Shown in pieces: positions 12,289 to 25,520 of a stretch of 64,000 bases of DNA. The DNA comes from Hamiltosporidium tvaerminnensis. Lineage: Eukaryota > Microsporidia > Dubosqiidae. The first letter of the stretch is position 1. Every line of letters begins with the position of its first letter. The stretch is from NCBI GenBank assembly GCA_022605425.2, contig CM061249.1, forward strand, positions 434,001 through 498,000, written 5' to 3'. The notes below the pieces were generated by a model. That model did not search any database and had not been told where the DNA came from. It saw only the letters and a list, made by a program, of their open reading frames with translations. A program made the position numbers and the translations under genes.

Positions 12289-13020
12289 ATGGAGAGTCCT
12301 AGGAGAAAAAGAAATGAAATCGAAGAAATAAAGAAACTTGCGAAAGTAAGTACCAGAAAAATTATGTTTCACACATTTATATTTCTATTTTTTATCTTAT
12401 TTACCATTTTTACATGTTTTTGGGTTGCTGTAGACTTTAATATAATTGGTAAAAGCAGTTTGCAAACTTTTATTTCAAAATATATTTTATTTGCGTCTAT
12501 ATTGAACATATCGCTGTTATTAAATGTAAACATGAGAATAGATAGACTTTCTGAATATATTTCCGGATGTATAATATCTGTGTTTATATTTGTGGGTTTT
12601 ATATCAGAGATGTACATTAATACACTTAAAATTAATTTCGAATATGCTTCGTATACACTATTTGTATTTTTTAGTGTATTTTTTAAATCTGTATCGTGCT
12701 TATACATTTCTATTTACTTTAATGATTGTAAATTGATAAGAAAAAAGGTGTCTATTGGTTATATTTTACGATATTTATCATACATCTATGTTCTTATTAT
12801 GTGGGAAACAGTTTGTCAGAAAATGTTTACATCTAAAATGAAAATATTTTTTTTGTTTAAGTTATTAAGTTATATTATTCAAATACCGATTGTTTTTGTG
12901 CATAATGCGAGAAAGAATAATTATTTGTTGGGATCATTAATTTTTATATATTATTTGTGTATTTTAACTTCTCTTGAGTTTAATACAATGATTGTTCTCT
13001 ATAATTACAATTATAATTAA
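12289..13020 (+). CDS. Multi-pass membrane protein, family member B
   Basis: 243 residues, closest paralogue of the gene at 3239. I choose the ATG at 12289 rather than the in-frame GTG at 12268 because the resulting N-terminus (MESPRRKRNEIEE) aligns with MSESKRKRKDIKG of member A. About seven hydrophobic segments follow. Shared blocks with A include RIDRLSEYISG, VFFKSV-LYIS-YFNDCK, WETVCQK and the C-terminal RKN--LGSL-FIYY. It lacks the 63-bp internal duplication of A. Function unknown; the conserved basic NDCK-IRK loop and WETVCQK stretch are the best candidates for functional sites. Isolated on the + strand, 450 bp downstream of the transposon. Confidence 0.78.
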   Translation: MESPRRKRNEIEEIKKLAKVSTRKIMFHTFIFLFFILFTIFTCFWVAVDFNIIGKSSLQTFISKYILFASILNISLLLNVNMRIDRLSEYISGCIISVFIFVGFISEMYINTLKINFEYASYTLFVFFSVFFKSVSCLYISIYFNDCKLIRKKVSIGYILRYLSYIYVLIMWETVCQKMFTSKMKIFFLFKLLSYIIQIPIVFVHNARKNNYLLGSLIFIYYLCILTSLEFNTMIVLYNYNYN

Positions 13021-15514
13021 ATGTATGTTTTCCTATTTTCTATTAATCTAAATTATCGGTTACTTATTTCAATTATTTATATTGCTACAAATGTACTTTT
13101 GATATCTAAAAATCTTATATTCAATTCTAATTGGTTACTTTTTGATAATTGAGGTCAGTCAAAAAAAGACTAGAAGACCTTGGTAGCGATTTTAAAAGCA
13201 TATACTCCGTCATATAATCTACTTTATCTTTAAATTTTGAACTTCTTAATATTTTCCAAAATTAGATGAAAATTTATTAAATGACCAATTAAAGCATGAA
13301 GATTAAAAAATGAAGGATTAAAGTAAAGTCAACAAGGATCATATCTTTCCGCATGGCTCGCGCTATTTTTTAAGCCCCGTTTCTGATTTTTATGAAATAA
13401 ATGCAAATAAAATATTGTTTTTTAACTATAATTTGCACAAATAATGAATATAAAAGAGGATTAACAAAGGACATTGAAATAAAGATTTGCTTTGTGGCAT
13501 TTGTTATAGCTTTATAGCTATGTAATAGATTTTTTGTTTTGATTCTTTCAGGTATTTTATTTTGTGGATAAAAAATAGTAGAAACAGGCCTAATTATAAT
13601 CTAAATATCTTAAAATAAAAAACACTTCGAGCCTTGATTTTTTTTGATCTATGATAATCTTTTTGCCAAATTACAGGAAAGTGTGATTAATCCATGTTTT
13701 AAACAAAACCATCATAGTATATCCAAGAAGATACTTTTATTTACAAGTATCTATAGCATAAATAAAGTAGACCCAACTTTATATTCCCTCTTACCAGTAT
13801 ATAGCCTCGGTAAGTTGCCAAATAAAGTTTTGAGACATATATATTTACAGCATTATATTATACAATAAATTAACGTTAAAATAAGAATCACAGATGTCAC
13901 TGCCTATTTATAAATGTCTAAATATTTTTTATTGTGCTGAATTCATGTTTATTTAACTTTTTATATTTGGTGTAATTCATTAATTAATCTAAAATCGTAT
14001 ATTTTTAGTGCTATTTCGTCGAAGAGCATGAAAATTACGTATTATTCGTTTATCTAGATACTCTTTCCTGCCCACGAAAGCTATAATGCACATTAAAACC
14101 GTGTGATTGTTTGATTATATCGCCAACTTGCTTATAATTTTGTTGAATAAAGAAAATATTATAGATTAGCCAATCTTCAAAATAATTATAATTTTTATAG
14201 ATCCTTGCCAATAGCTCTATCCCCGTCACAATTAACCCATAAGTGCGTGTTTTTTTTAGAAATGATAAAAACTACTTAGAATTTTTGAGGCTGGTGTTGT
14301 CTTATCGACTATCCAAATTATTTTTTAAGTATCTATAAGCATTTTTTGTAAATATTTACCTATCGTTTACTATTTCACGTGCCTTCTCAGAGTCGTAAAT
14401 AATATTCAAGTTTCTGCAAGGTTTTTTTGATGTTGTAACCGGAACCATCAAAGTCTCAAGAAGAAAAAGAGTGTTAGGAATTTGAATATAAATCCTAGCA
14501 AATAAATCTTATTCGATATTGAAATTTCGAGTATACATCTTTGTATAATCGGATCCTATCTAATGAAACAAAGTGGAAAATTTACAAAATATCTATTGAT
14601 CGTCATAATAATTGCCTATATTTCCTACTATTGGGATTCTGTTTGTGATAGATTTTTTGTATTTTGGTAAGTTTTTTCTTATATATTGCTTAATTGGTTA
14701 ATTGATTTTTTAAATATAGTTTTAGCTTTTCTAACCTTGAAAGAGTTATAATTAAAATTTTCTGTTTCGGCGCAAAATTTTTTTAATTAATTTCATGCTA
14801 GTTATGACCAAATAGTTCTATTAACTTGCTATTTTCCTATGAATATGTTTATAGTCAAGAATGCGGTTTAAAAGAGTTAATTTTTACACCCTATAATTCC
14901 CTATATTATTACTTCAATTATAAGCCTATTTTAATCAAATTGGCTTAGTAAATATTAGAAAAGTTATTTTTCTACGCAGGAAGCAAAAGAATTAGACTAA
15001 CGAAATCAGATGGTGTTTCATTTCCATTCTTTTTTTACATTCCATGTTTTGAGACAACGTTTGATTTCGGTCATTTATTCACATTTTGGAGTTTTTGGAT
15101 TGCCGACCCAATACTCTCTCTCTCTCATTAGGTTTTATAAGTAGTAAGTGTATAGGATATTCGTGTGAAAAAGCCAATTATTACATCCGGTAATGCCTTT
15201 TTCGCGCATCCCTCGGTATTCTGTCTTGAATCAAAACTTTCTTCATGATTGAAAGTAATATTATGAACTGTTTTTTTTATTAGAGATCGACTATATTTAT
15301 TCTTATATCCTTAAAATCATCTATAGTTTTTAAGAACATACCTTCGGGTTATAAAATATCATAAAAAAGTATTACCAAGAGAATATTTGTAAAGCTTGCA
15401 AATATGATTTTCGGTCGCGATAAGTCGCACTTTCTTAGATTTGCGTTATAAAAGGTAGGTTAGGAAGCAAAGAAGTAATTCAAAAAACGAAAAAGGGAAA
15501 TTTTTTTGGAATCC
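13021..15514. other. Gene-free AT-rich stretch
   Basis: No gene supported. The longest frame (about 74 codons, 13644-13868) starts with a non-ATG codon and has no motif. A short CT run sits near 15115. Confidence 0.5.
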
Positions 15515-15600
15515 CAATTTAAAATAAATATATCTGGTCTATATTTCCGCTTTTTAATATCTGTTTTCATTCTTTTTAAATCTTATTTTCGTTTATTAAC
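15515..15600 (-). repeat. Small relic of the RLE non-LTR retrotransposon
   Basis: This segment aligns base by base with the endonuclease-coding region of the element at 46945-47030: TAAAATAAATAT-TC-GGTCT, TTCCG, TTTTAA-ATC-GTTTT-ATTCT in the same order and spacing. Divergence is high and no frame survives, so it is an old fragment. Confidence 0.6.
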
Positions 15601-15768
15601 TGTTTAAAAAACATACAAAAATTGTCTCCTTAATGGAATCTAATACATATTTGTTTATATATGATTATTAATATGTTTCATTAATATATTTTTTAATTTA
15701 TCAACGATAAAAACCTTTGTGAAATCAAAAATCTTCTATATAAATACAAAAAAACCTGAATCCTTATA

Positions 15769-18147
15769 ATGAGGTTTTCAAGATCCAAATCCAATAATAT
15801 TTACCGTGAAGAATACTCTGATAATAAAATTCAGCGCATTATAATTTCCTTTATTTCCATTGTTGCGTCAATGAGTTGTGTTACTTGTTTGAAATATACA
15901 TATGGTTTTGAAAGGCATGGAAATCTTGAAATCATATTTCTTTCTGATAGAAACATATCAGATGTGACATTACAAAATTTTAATGAAGGCTTAGAGTTTG
16001 AGGTTTTTTACAATATAGAAACAATATTAAGTGAGAAAGTAGTTGAAGTTTCGTATAGAAGAGATAGATTTATTAGCTTCCAACTAATAAATTGTATTTT
16101 GGATTCTCATACTTTAGAAAATTCGTTTGGAAAAATCGAATGTAATTTTGAACTATTTTATTTCCTAAAACTGACCAATGATATATCAGACATACCTGAT
16201 AAAGTTGAATCCAATACATTTCAGAGTTTATTGATGGTGCTGAAATATCTAAAAGCAAAAGAAGGCAAAAACCAAATCAAATTTCTACAATTTTTAATAT
16301 TCAAAACTTTATTTTGCAGATACAATGTTGAATATGATAGAACAAACTCGGACGTACTTGAATTTTTCAATTCAAATTTTTGGGCACAAATTGGTTTTGA
16401 TATCATGAAAGATACTATGGTAGCATTTCTCAATAATATAATGGTAAAATATGTTTTTCAAGATGGGAACTGTATTTTACTAGAAAAAGCCAATGATTTT
16501 TATGATATGTCACTATTTGATGAACACATACCGTATAAAAATTTAATGATAAATAATTGTAAGATTTTCTGCATTATAGAGAATATATTAAAAGATTCAA
16601 ATACGTTAATTTTCTTTGAAATTATTCTGGATGGAATAAATATGAGATCCTTGGTTTTGAATAATTCTATAGGGTTTGACTTTCCTGATATGGGATTTGG
16701 TTTTTTTATCTTGTCTATTAAAACATTCAAATCAGTTACAGTTTCAAATTTTGCCAGATCCCCATCGCAATTTTTTAATAAAATTAGTTTGGTTCTAAGA
16801 AATGAAATTGAATTTTTAAGTTTCATTAATGTGGTTATTCGAAAAGAGACTCTTGATTTATTCTTAAAAAAACAACCGCTAAAAGGATTGAGTTTGACTA
16901 TTACCGATATGGAAATTGATACGCATTTTATTGATGATTATACTTACTCGATTGATGCCTTAGAATATATAAATTTCAGAATTTTATGTATCTGTCCTAA
17001 CTGGTGGACTAGGTTTTTTAGCACTGAAAATGCTCGTATAATCAAACTTGTTTTATATAATAATTTGGCACAGGAATGCTTTGTTAACGAAATTGTTAAA
17101 TTGAGAACACAACAAAAAACATTATATTTAGATGTAAGCTTTGTAAGTTTTGCGAATCTCAACGTTTTTTGCAAATATTTAAAACACTTTATACATTTAA
17201 AAACTCTAAAACTTTATAGATTTAAAATTGATGCAGTGTGTGAAAAGGGATTTGTAAAATCACTGAGAAAAATGGACGCGTTAGAACACCTAGCATTAAG
17301 ACACTATGCATTTAGAACAAAAATTTATAATTTCATATTTCAAAAACAGGGTATAAAAATTTTGCGTTTAGAAAACATTACTCAAAAACAAGAAATTTTG
17401 AATATTGGCTCCATTTATAATCATCAATCATTAACAGAACTTTTCTTGATGAACTTTAAAATCGATATAGAAGGTCTAGCAGAAATATTTAATCTGCTAA
17501 ATTTAAAGGTTTTATCATTGGAATCTTGTATTATCGAATACAATATTAAATTAAAATTTCGTGAATTCAGATCCAAAAGCATCGAATCATTATTTTTAAG
17601 AAAATCAAGAATAGGAACACCTGAAAACATAATTCTTTTAAGCAGCCTTAACAAATTAGAGAACCTAGATATATCAGGTACACAAGTCCTGCCTGGTTAT
17701 TTGAGCAGATTAAGCCAAATGTGTAATATAACATTGAAAAGATTACTTTGCACTTTCTGTGTTTTAAATTCCAGTGATTTGAATAGAATGAAAAATCTTG
17801 AAGCTCTAGAGGAATTAAATCTTGCTGGATGTGAATTTTCTGGGTGTAATTTTTGGAAATTTTTAGGCGGTTATTGTAATTTTTCCAATTCTTTGGTGAT
17901 TCTAAATTTATTTCAGATTAAAACAAATTATAAAGAGCTAAAATACTTACGAAATTTTAAAAACATGAAAAATTTATCTTTATCAGTAGTAGGCTATGAG
18001 ATGCTTGCGGAAAAAAACTATTTGAGATTCTTGCCCATTAAAGAATTTTCTACGGCTAAGAGATTTCGATCCGCTAATTCTACTGAGGCATATAAATATA
18101 TATATTTATACGAAGAAAATATTAATATTGATTATCTATATTTGTAA
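15769..18147 (+). CDS. Leucine-rich-repeat protein with N-terminal signal anchor
   Basis: 792 residues, one open frame from ATG. Residues about 23-42 (IIISFISIVASMSCVTC) are hydrophobic after a basic start, fitting a signal peptide or anchor. The middle is Phe/Ile/Asn-rich without a known catalytic domain. From about residue 470 to 745 there are irregular leucine-rich repeats, for example LKTLKLYRFKI, LEHLALRHYAF, LTELFLMNFKI, LKVLSLESCII, IESLFLRKSRI, LENLDISGTQV, LEELNLAGCEF and LVILNLFQIK, each hydrophobic-xx-L-x-L. Large families of secreted or surface LRR proteins are known in microsporidia; host contact is a guess from that. It stands alone, with over 2 kb upstream and 6 kb downstream empty of genes. 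Confidence 0.8.
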   Translation: MRFSRSKSNNIYREEYSDNKIQRIIISFISIVASMSCVTCLKYTYGFERHGNLEIIFLSDRNISDVTLQNFNEGLEFEVFYNIETILSEKVVEVSYRRDRFISFQLINCILDSHTLENSFGKIECNFELFYFLKLTNDISDIPDKVESNTFQSLLMVLKYLKAKEGKNQIKFLQFLIFKTLFCRYNVEYDRTNSDVLEFFNSNFWAQIGFDIMKDTMVAFLNNIMVKYVFQDGNCILLEKANDFYDMSLFDEHIPYKNLMINNCKIFCIIENILKDSNTLIFFEIILDGINMRSLVLNNSIGFDFPDMGFGFFILSIKTFKSVTVSNFARSPSQFFNKISLVLRNEIEFLSFINVVIRKETLDLFLKKQPLKGLSLTITDMEIDTHFIDDYTYSIDALEYINFRILCICPNWWTRFFSTENARIIKLVLYNNLAQECFVNEIVKLRTQQKTLYLDVSFVSFANLNVFCKYLKHFIHLKTLKLYRFKIDAVCEKGFVKSLRKMDALEHLALRHYAFRTKIYNFIFQKQGIKILRLENITQKQEILNIGSIYNHQSLTELFLMNFKIDIEGLAEIFNLLNLKVLSLESCIIEYNIKLKFREFRSKSIESLFLRKSRIGTPENIILLSSLNKLENLDISGTQVLPGYLSRLSQMCNITLKRLLCTFCVLNSSDLNRMKNLEALEELNLAGCEFSGCNFWKFLGGYCNFSNSLVILNLFQIKTNYKELKYLRNFKNMKNLSLSVVGYEMLAEKNYLRFLPIKEFSTAKRFRSANSTEAYKYIYLYEENINIDYLYL

Positions 18148-21100
18148 AAATCTTTTTTTGTTGTTTTTAGTTTATTTAAATTAATATAAAAATTAGTCTT
18201 CAAAAAATTCTTTAACCTATATTTTTACACTTTTTGATTATTTTTTGAATCTTCATAGTCAGTAATAATACTACTATTTACTATATAACATTTTATATTT
18301 TTTATAATTATTCTTTTTCTGAGCTTACATTATTTTAATCTAAATCATATCTGTGTTTAATTATTATTTTGTATTTTGAAGTATATCGATTTATCTATTC
18401 ATTATTCGACGTGAGATTAAATAATTTTGCGTTTTTTTTTTTCAAACAACTTTCTTAGTTTCTATTAGGCATGTCCACTGATTAAATATTTAATTCAAAA
18501 ATTAATTGTTATTTAAATATCTTAGGCAATTTAAAGATTTTAAAAGATTAGATTATCTAAATATAAATAAGCATCTGCTTTATACCTCATCCGTCTATAT
18601 ATAAATTTTTTCGATAGTATATTATATATTATTAGAATATAAATTTGTAGGGTCGTAAAGAAATCTTCTTGTTGTTTAAGAGATCTTATACTTTCACACC
18701 GTTTTTTTTTATAGAATATTTATATCGAGTAGTTAGACAATCTTTGTTAGTAATTTATCTTATTATGAACTATTAATTATTTTTATTAGAACTGTTATCG
18801 CATTGAATTCGGATCAATTAAGCCAATTGAGATAATTTCATCAGAAAATATTCTTATTGATGCTATCGGTTTTTAAAAATTCTTTTTTAAGCATATCTAT
18901 TACAATATTTTCAATGGAACACCTCTTAAACCAAAATTGGTTTTGATGTCAGCATATTGTTATTCTGCAATGATTTTTTGTATAAACCCGTTTATTCTAA
19001 GAAATTTATAGAATTAAAGAAGTATATTTTCGTACCAATAAAGTCTTGAACTTCATCTATCTATTGTGTTTGGCAAAAATTTGTTTTATTCTCGCGGGTT
19101 GTTAGTTTTTTTTTTGAAATTTATCTGATACTTAATCGAACTACTCTAATTTAAGTTTGTCAAAGACTTGAACATTTGATTTTTTTTCAAGGTGAATTTC
19201 TAAACTATAAGTTAAGATAAGTCGCTTTCTATATTAAAGTAGGATTCGTTTCTGAATTCGGAAAACACCTTAAACGTAAATCTTATAATCATTAGGATAT
19301 TCAAGTTGTATTTTTATAGCATAACTATATGTTCATATATTAAACACGAGAGTCTATTGAAGTATTAAAATGGTTTAAGTGAGGCCAGTAAATATCTAAT
19401 AGAAGATAATCGAATGTACAGAGAGAATAAAACAACTGATATAAAATATCATTGAATTATATTTTAAATTCTAAATTATAGCATTTTTGGGAGCAACTAT
19501 AAATCTAGAAAAGGTATACTAGTAAAAATGATATTAATATTGGTTTATGTGATTCGATATTTTAACTATAATCAGCCTTTCTTAATAATTGTGAGATATA
19601 ATTATATCAATAATATACTATGGTTTTATCTGAACTTGAAAAGTACATAACTGAATATTTTTCTCTAGATGTGATTTGACTTCTTCTAACACCATAAATA
19701 ATTAATACTCATTGATGAATACTTCGAATTTTTAGTTTTTATAGTAGAAGAATTAACACTAAAAATAAATAGATATTATAGTTGCATATTGAACATACTA
19801 ATATACACCTTATAAAAGGTTATAGGTTTTTATAATTTAAATAGCGAACTCAACCAAAGATTATTTTTCATTCCATAAGCATATACCGACATTTCAAGAT
19901 ATATTTTAGTGATAGAAATCTTTAAGAGCTTAAGATATCACGTTATAAAATTCTTTCACAAAAACATTTTTTTATTAGTACTTATTCTGTAGTTAATTCA
20001 ACTGAAAAACACGTTATTTTTTCTTTTTTCTTTTTTCGACTTATAAATTTATAATTACTCAAATTTATCTTTTTGTATAAATATTTTTACGAAATATTTT
20101 TAAATAATCAAATAAAGGAAGATATAGGTTTTAAATTTTATCAAGAAAGATATCAAATAAACTATTTTTCTTTTTAATTCGATATATATATGTATATTAG
20201 TTAAGAAAAAGTAAAAATAATCAATTTGTTGCAGTACAAATTATTCTAAAATTACTTCTATGAATAAAGCCAGAACGTGATCAATGAAATAAGATCGTAA
20301 AGTGGGCTTGTCGGGCCCGACTTGAAAAAAGTAAAAATCTTAACAAAAATTACGTATTAATACACCCTTAGTTAATTAGGTGAAATTTTCGATGCTTAAC
20401 TGTGATTAACTATCCCCGAAGTAAATTTCTTGTACCGGTTGAGATAGTTCATAACTAGAGCTTTTGAAATGTATTTTCAAACATTATTTTTTGTTTTTTG
20501 CACATATAAAAACGTATTTCATTCACTATTATGTTCTCATTACCTAACACATAAAAAAAATTGCGACAAAATATAATATAAGCACAACTTAGATTATACC
20601 TAGCTACTTATTACATTGTAAAAACCGAGTGTTTTATTGTATGATTTAGATATCTAATACATAATTTTTACAAAAAGTAAATTATATATGAAATATTTAA
20701 ATAATATATCGTAAAACTTTAGCTCGCCTTTTAATTTTTGATTCTATGTATGTTTTACAGATTTGCCTAAAAATCGGCAAAACCTTATTTTTTTGTACTT
20801 TCAGCGCTCTATCTTTAATTCCACATGAGAGTTTTCTAAGTATTCTAAAGCTACTTCAAAAAAATTCTGGAATTGCAAACAATAATTCGTTTTAAAATCC
20901 CATACTTAAATTGCATCTTATCTTTGTTAGAATTTTTAATGTGAGATGGACACTTTATTTTAACGCTAATCTGCACAGAATAATCTCGGTAATTTTTGCT
21001 GCCTTTTCGCTTCGCTTAACCCTTGGCTAGCTGGTCGAGAAAGTTTTCACAATCTAAAAATCCGCTGTCTGAAGCAATTTAATCACTTCATCATAGTTCC

Positions 21101-24100
21101 CACCTTAAATTTCTTCATGGAAATGTAAAAAATTTTTATTGTGTTCTTTATTCCTACGATTTTTTGAATTTAAATGCTTTGTATTATTGTCAATTTCCGG
21201 ATCTAATTTCTTGAATTTTGATTGTGACTATCTCTGTGCTGAAATTTTAAATGAATATCTAGGTTTTAGCAGAAAATGGCTATATTATATCAAATCAGTA
21301 GTTTTGGGTTTGATTTTTGACAAAGTTCATATTTTTATGACGAATTTATAAATTTTTTGAGTATAGAGAGTTCTTAAGATGCAAATTTTCTTCAAATTAC
21401 TGATAAATCAGCAAACAAATATTTAAAGAGAGTAAATAGAGTCCAAAGCCAAAAAAGAGTTTCTCAAAAGCCTTCCAAGATTATAATAAAGAGAAGTATT
21501 ACAAATATGTCTTTTTTAGGTCATGAATAAGTTAAGTGTAGAGATGAATTTTTTCTAAAGCCATAGAAAAGTACATAGCTTAGTTATAAAGTCGTTTTTT
21601 ATGAAATAAAATGCTTGGTACCAAGTTCTAGACTATATTTTTCTAGAATTCCAAGATTATCAGTCTTTTAAAATTGAGGCGCTTGGACAAAAGGTTGTAT
21701 GTCTCCATAAATATTTAAGTAACGCGATATTGACCCCGAAAAGCAATCAATCATTATATTCCCAAAAAAATAAGAAGGCTAGCTAATACGGAAATTTTTT
21801 TATCCCAATTTCACACTTGCCTAGGTTCATACACACCTCTTGTGGGTATGTACAGTATTTTAAGCATAGTTTTCACGTTGGAGCTTGTTATCAGATGCGC
21901 CTCTCTCTAAAATAAAACACGATTTGGTTAATATATCGTCTAAAGCGTGCAAAATAAAATTTCTCCCGCGAAATATATAAATTTCAACAAGATTCATTTT
22001 CATTTAGGTTAGTCAAAGTAAAAAAAAATAATTCTAATGGAGCTTTTTTTTCAGATTACTATCGATTCTGCCAAAATGTATTTTTCGCAACTAAGTTATT
22101 CCCGTAAGGTAGGTAGGAACTTTTTTTGGAACTTATTACGATTATTAACGATTCTTTCAATCTTTTTTGTTAGTGGTAACAGTAGCTGTTTCACATATTT
22201 TTATTTGTACATAGATATTAATCATATGAAAGGCTCGGGAAAGTCTAAATAGCGAGCATTTTACAACAATAATGTTATTTTTTATTCTGTTAAAAAATTA
22301 CTAACTCAAAGATATAGATCATAGTTTTATCGCGCTTTGTTTAGGATGATTTGAAAAAAACCTAACTGGTAACATTATATGACCTGGTTTATTTTCGAAT
22401 TTCAAACCGTTACAAAAGCAAAGGTGAATATTCAGTTGAAGATGCGAAAAAACCATAATAATAAGGATTTAAGTAAGGCGATATTAATCACTATAAATAA
22501 AAAAGAATTGTAAGTCTAAATTCAAAAAAAATAAAGCTGCGAAAGAGCAAAAATCGAAGTGCAAAATAAGCGAGCACTTTATCATATTTTTGGGCTAGAT
22601 TATTGCTGATTACTGCTCAACTTAATTTTTACATGATGGATAAATAAAACTTAGCGTGATCGGGTATAGGTCAATTATTTTTTGACTTTTCTATTTCGAA
22701 AATCCGAAGCGTATCAAATGAAGCGATTTTAATGACATTAGGCACAAAGAAATAATGCAAAACAAAATTAAAATATGCGTTAGATTTTTTTCAAAATTTT
22801 ATGTTGTTCTTGTTCTGGGTTAACGGGTTGCCTCGAAGCTCACTTGATTCGAGTTCTTGGAACAATTAATTTTAAGTTGTTGATAAGTAAATTAAAGTAC
22901 TGTTAAGACGCACAGAAAAATATTTCTGACTTACGCCTATTTTGCTGAAATCATTTATATATTACGGGACTTTTTATATAATCAAAAAAATAAACATTTA
23001 AAATATTTAAACAAACTTTATGCTTATGAAATACCTTTAACTCTTCGTGATCATCAAAAAAACATGTTTTCTGTCAGAAAATTATTATTTTATTTTGCCA
23101 GCATTGTAATAACTGAACCAATTCTATTTCAATTATATATAGCTCATATGTTTACGTGTTTTTATTTACTTTGGTAAAGTTAAGGATGTATCTAACTCCG
23201 CCAGAGATACGATGAGTTCTGATCTGCCCGTTCAAAGTAATGATAAAGGAGCAGGGTTAGCATATAGCTAACACTTTTATCTCATAAAACCATATTGTTA
23301 TTAAGCCGTAACAAAATAATATAAGTTGGAAAAATCTTTAAAGTGTGCTAGGCTCTTTAAGAGCTGTAGCTTTAATAAGTAGTAAATATTAGGGAGGGTT
23401 TTGGTATTTAAGGCTTGAATCTAAGCTTTACTAACTCAAATAAACGCTTTAAAGAAGCCGAGTATTTTTCCATCGCCGATTTGATAACACATGTGCATAT
23501 TTCTAAATTCTATAAAAAGTACCATAGATTAAAAATCTCTAGTATCTTAACATAATATCGGCATAAGTTTTAAATTCTCAATCAATATGATGAAAAATCT
23601 TGCTAAATTTGCGTTAAAGAAGTGTATTATTTCTTAACAAAATAGCAATATACTTATAATTCAATATAGATAGGTTTAACTTTTTTTGATGGATTATATA
23701 AAATATAAATAAAAAGCAATGCAATATAATATAATATGATAGTTTGGCTAGAACTTTACATATTTGATAAAGTGATTAAATGGGATAATTTTAAAACTTA
23801 GCAGTATTAAAAAAGCGATATTCTTTCAATACATTATCTCGAAAAAAATATGATTTTTATTTTTAAAGAGAATCAGAAATAAGGATATGTAATACAGGTT
23901 TAGAACTAGATTAGTCATTATTTATTCCAATACAAATGATAGAGATTTTTTTATTTTCGAGGCTGAATTTTTTTAGCTATTTTAAGTATATTTTAGATGC
24001 AAGTATGAATACATATACTTTATAGTTGCTTTAAAATGATAAATTAAAAGAATTTTTCGGCAAAAACTTTGTTTTTCATTCTTTATAACACATGAATCTT

Positions 24101-24387
24101 TACCTTCTGTTCATAATCAATAAGTTTCATATTTTTTTTGTTTAAAAGCAATCAATTTATTATAGAACGCCAACTTCAAATCCCAAATATATATTCTGCA
24201 TATATTGAATTTACTATTTCTACACTCTTTAATCTATTTCACAAAGTTTTTTTAAATTTGATAAAACATAATTTATTTAATTTTTTTTTTGGAACAAAAT
24301 ATCTATTCGATTGGAATTAAGAGCATTCTTAAAATTAATTTTTAATGAACTTTCTAACATAAAACATTTCAATTGAATCGATACAAA
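18148..24387. other. Long gene-free AT-rich stretch
   Basis: More than 6 kb without a supported gene. Open frames reach only about 70 codons (21139-21351, 22037-22252) and have no motif or paralogue in the window. Small GC-richer patches occur near 20305-20330 (GGGCTTGTCGGGCCCGAC), 21000-21035 and 22815-22865. They might be remnants of inserted elements, but I recognise none. Confidence 0.5.
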
Positions 24388-25125
24388 ATGACTTTAACAA
24401 TAAAAAGAAGAAGCCAAGACGAAATGAAAAAATACAAAAATTTTAATATCTGCGATTTAACTGTCGAAATCTTGTCTTTTCTTTGCCTTATTCTTATAGA
24501 AGTATTTGTACCAATTATTTCTTACATTAGAATATTTAATAATGAGGAAAATACGATCTTAGGTGTAATAATTCTTAAATATATCATACTCGCTTTGTTG
24601 TTAAATTTCTCTTTTCTATTTCATATATATTACAAAACTCTCGGGCGTAGACTTAGTCAAGTTTATTTGTTCACTGGTCTTATTCTTTATCTATTTATTA
24701 CGACCGAATTGTTTATAACTTCATATAATGTCTACCTAGGATATATAATGTCATCAACATGTGTTTTTCTATATTCGTCCGTTAACTTAATAGCACATTT
24801 TATTATCTTTATAAAATTTAATAACTGCAAGTTTATAAAAAAAGAAGCTTCTTTTAGAGTATATTTGAATTTCTTTTATTGTGTCTACACATTATTAATT
24901 GTAAAAAGCTTGATTAACAAAATATTTATAATAAATGTCGAGGATTTTTTTGCTTTCAAATTTACAGCTTATGGAATAGAGATGATAATCTCATACATTG
25001 CTTTAATTAGAAAAAACAGTTGGAGAAGTTCTTTATTATTGTTTATCTATCAGATATTCTTTTTATTTTCATTGGAGATGAACTCTTTGTATTCTTTTTA
25101 TAAAAATATTTATTATATCGCCTGA
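24388..25125 (+). CDS. Multi-pass membrane protein, family member C
   Basis: 245 residues from the ATG at 24388; an in-frame TTG lies 15 bp upstream but is not needed. About seven hydrophobic segments are spread over the whole length after a basic N-terminus (TIKRRSQDEMKKYK). The signature motif appears as KFNNCKFIKKE and the C-terminal block as RKNSWRSSLLLFIYQ---LFSLEMNS, aligning with RKN--LGSLLFIYY---LISIDFNT of members A and B. It lacks the WETVCQK motif (VKSLINKIF at that place). More diverged from A/B than they are from each other; nearer to D. Function unknown. Confidence 0.72.
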   Translation: MTLTIKRRSQDEMKKYKNFNICDLTVEILSFLCLILIEVFVPIISYIRIFNNEENTILGVIILKYIILALLLNFSFLFHIYYKTLGRRLSQVYLFTGLILYLFITTELFITSYNVYLGYIMSSTCVFLYSSVNLIAHFIIFIKFNNCKFIKKEASFRVYLNFFYCVYTLLIVKSLINKIFIINVEDFFAFKFTAYGIEMIISYIALIRKNSWRSSLLLFIYQIFFLFSLEMNSLYSFYKNIYYIA

Positions 25126-25520
25126 AAAACGATTAAATAAATTTGTTTTTTATTTATCGGCTAATATTTGTTTCTAAGTTTATTTGGTTCTTAAAAATTG
25201 TTGATGATCGCTTTTTAAAACATATTTCTGTATTTAATATTACGGTTTAAAATATGTTGGCATTCAAATTAGTTGTCCGAGACTCTGAGAAAAATAATGG
25301 TTTGTTTTAATGTGTTTAATACCAGAAAAAGCAAACAACTTAATATATTAGATTGGGAAAATAATTTATTTATTAAAAAAAATCTAAAGATAAACAATAG
25401 CCGAAAGATTTTTTTTTATTTGCAATATAATATTTGTTTTGAATTGTTTAAAAAACTTGGAATACTTCATTTTTTAAAAAATAGTGTTCCGAATAAATTG
25501 GAATTTTACAGTAGATTTAT
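25126..25520. other. Downstream of membrane gene C; doubtful open frame
   Basis: A frame stays open from about 25273 to 25626 (117 codons from a TTG, or about 109 from the ATG at 25297), which is long for this base composition. However, its last third runs into the GC-rich island at 25521, so it cannot be a natural protein end. It may be the remains of a gene cut by that insertion. No motif recognised. Confidence 0.3.

Noticed and set aside
12369-12707. 112-codon frame on the - strand
   Set aside because: Antisense of membrane gene B, no motif of its own.
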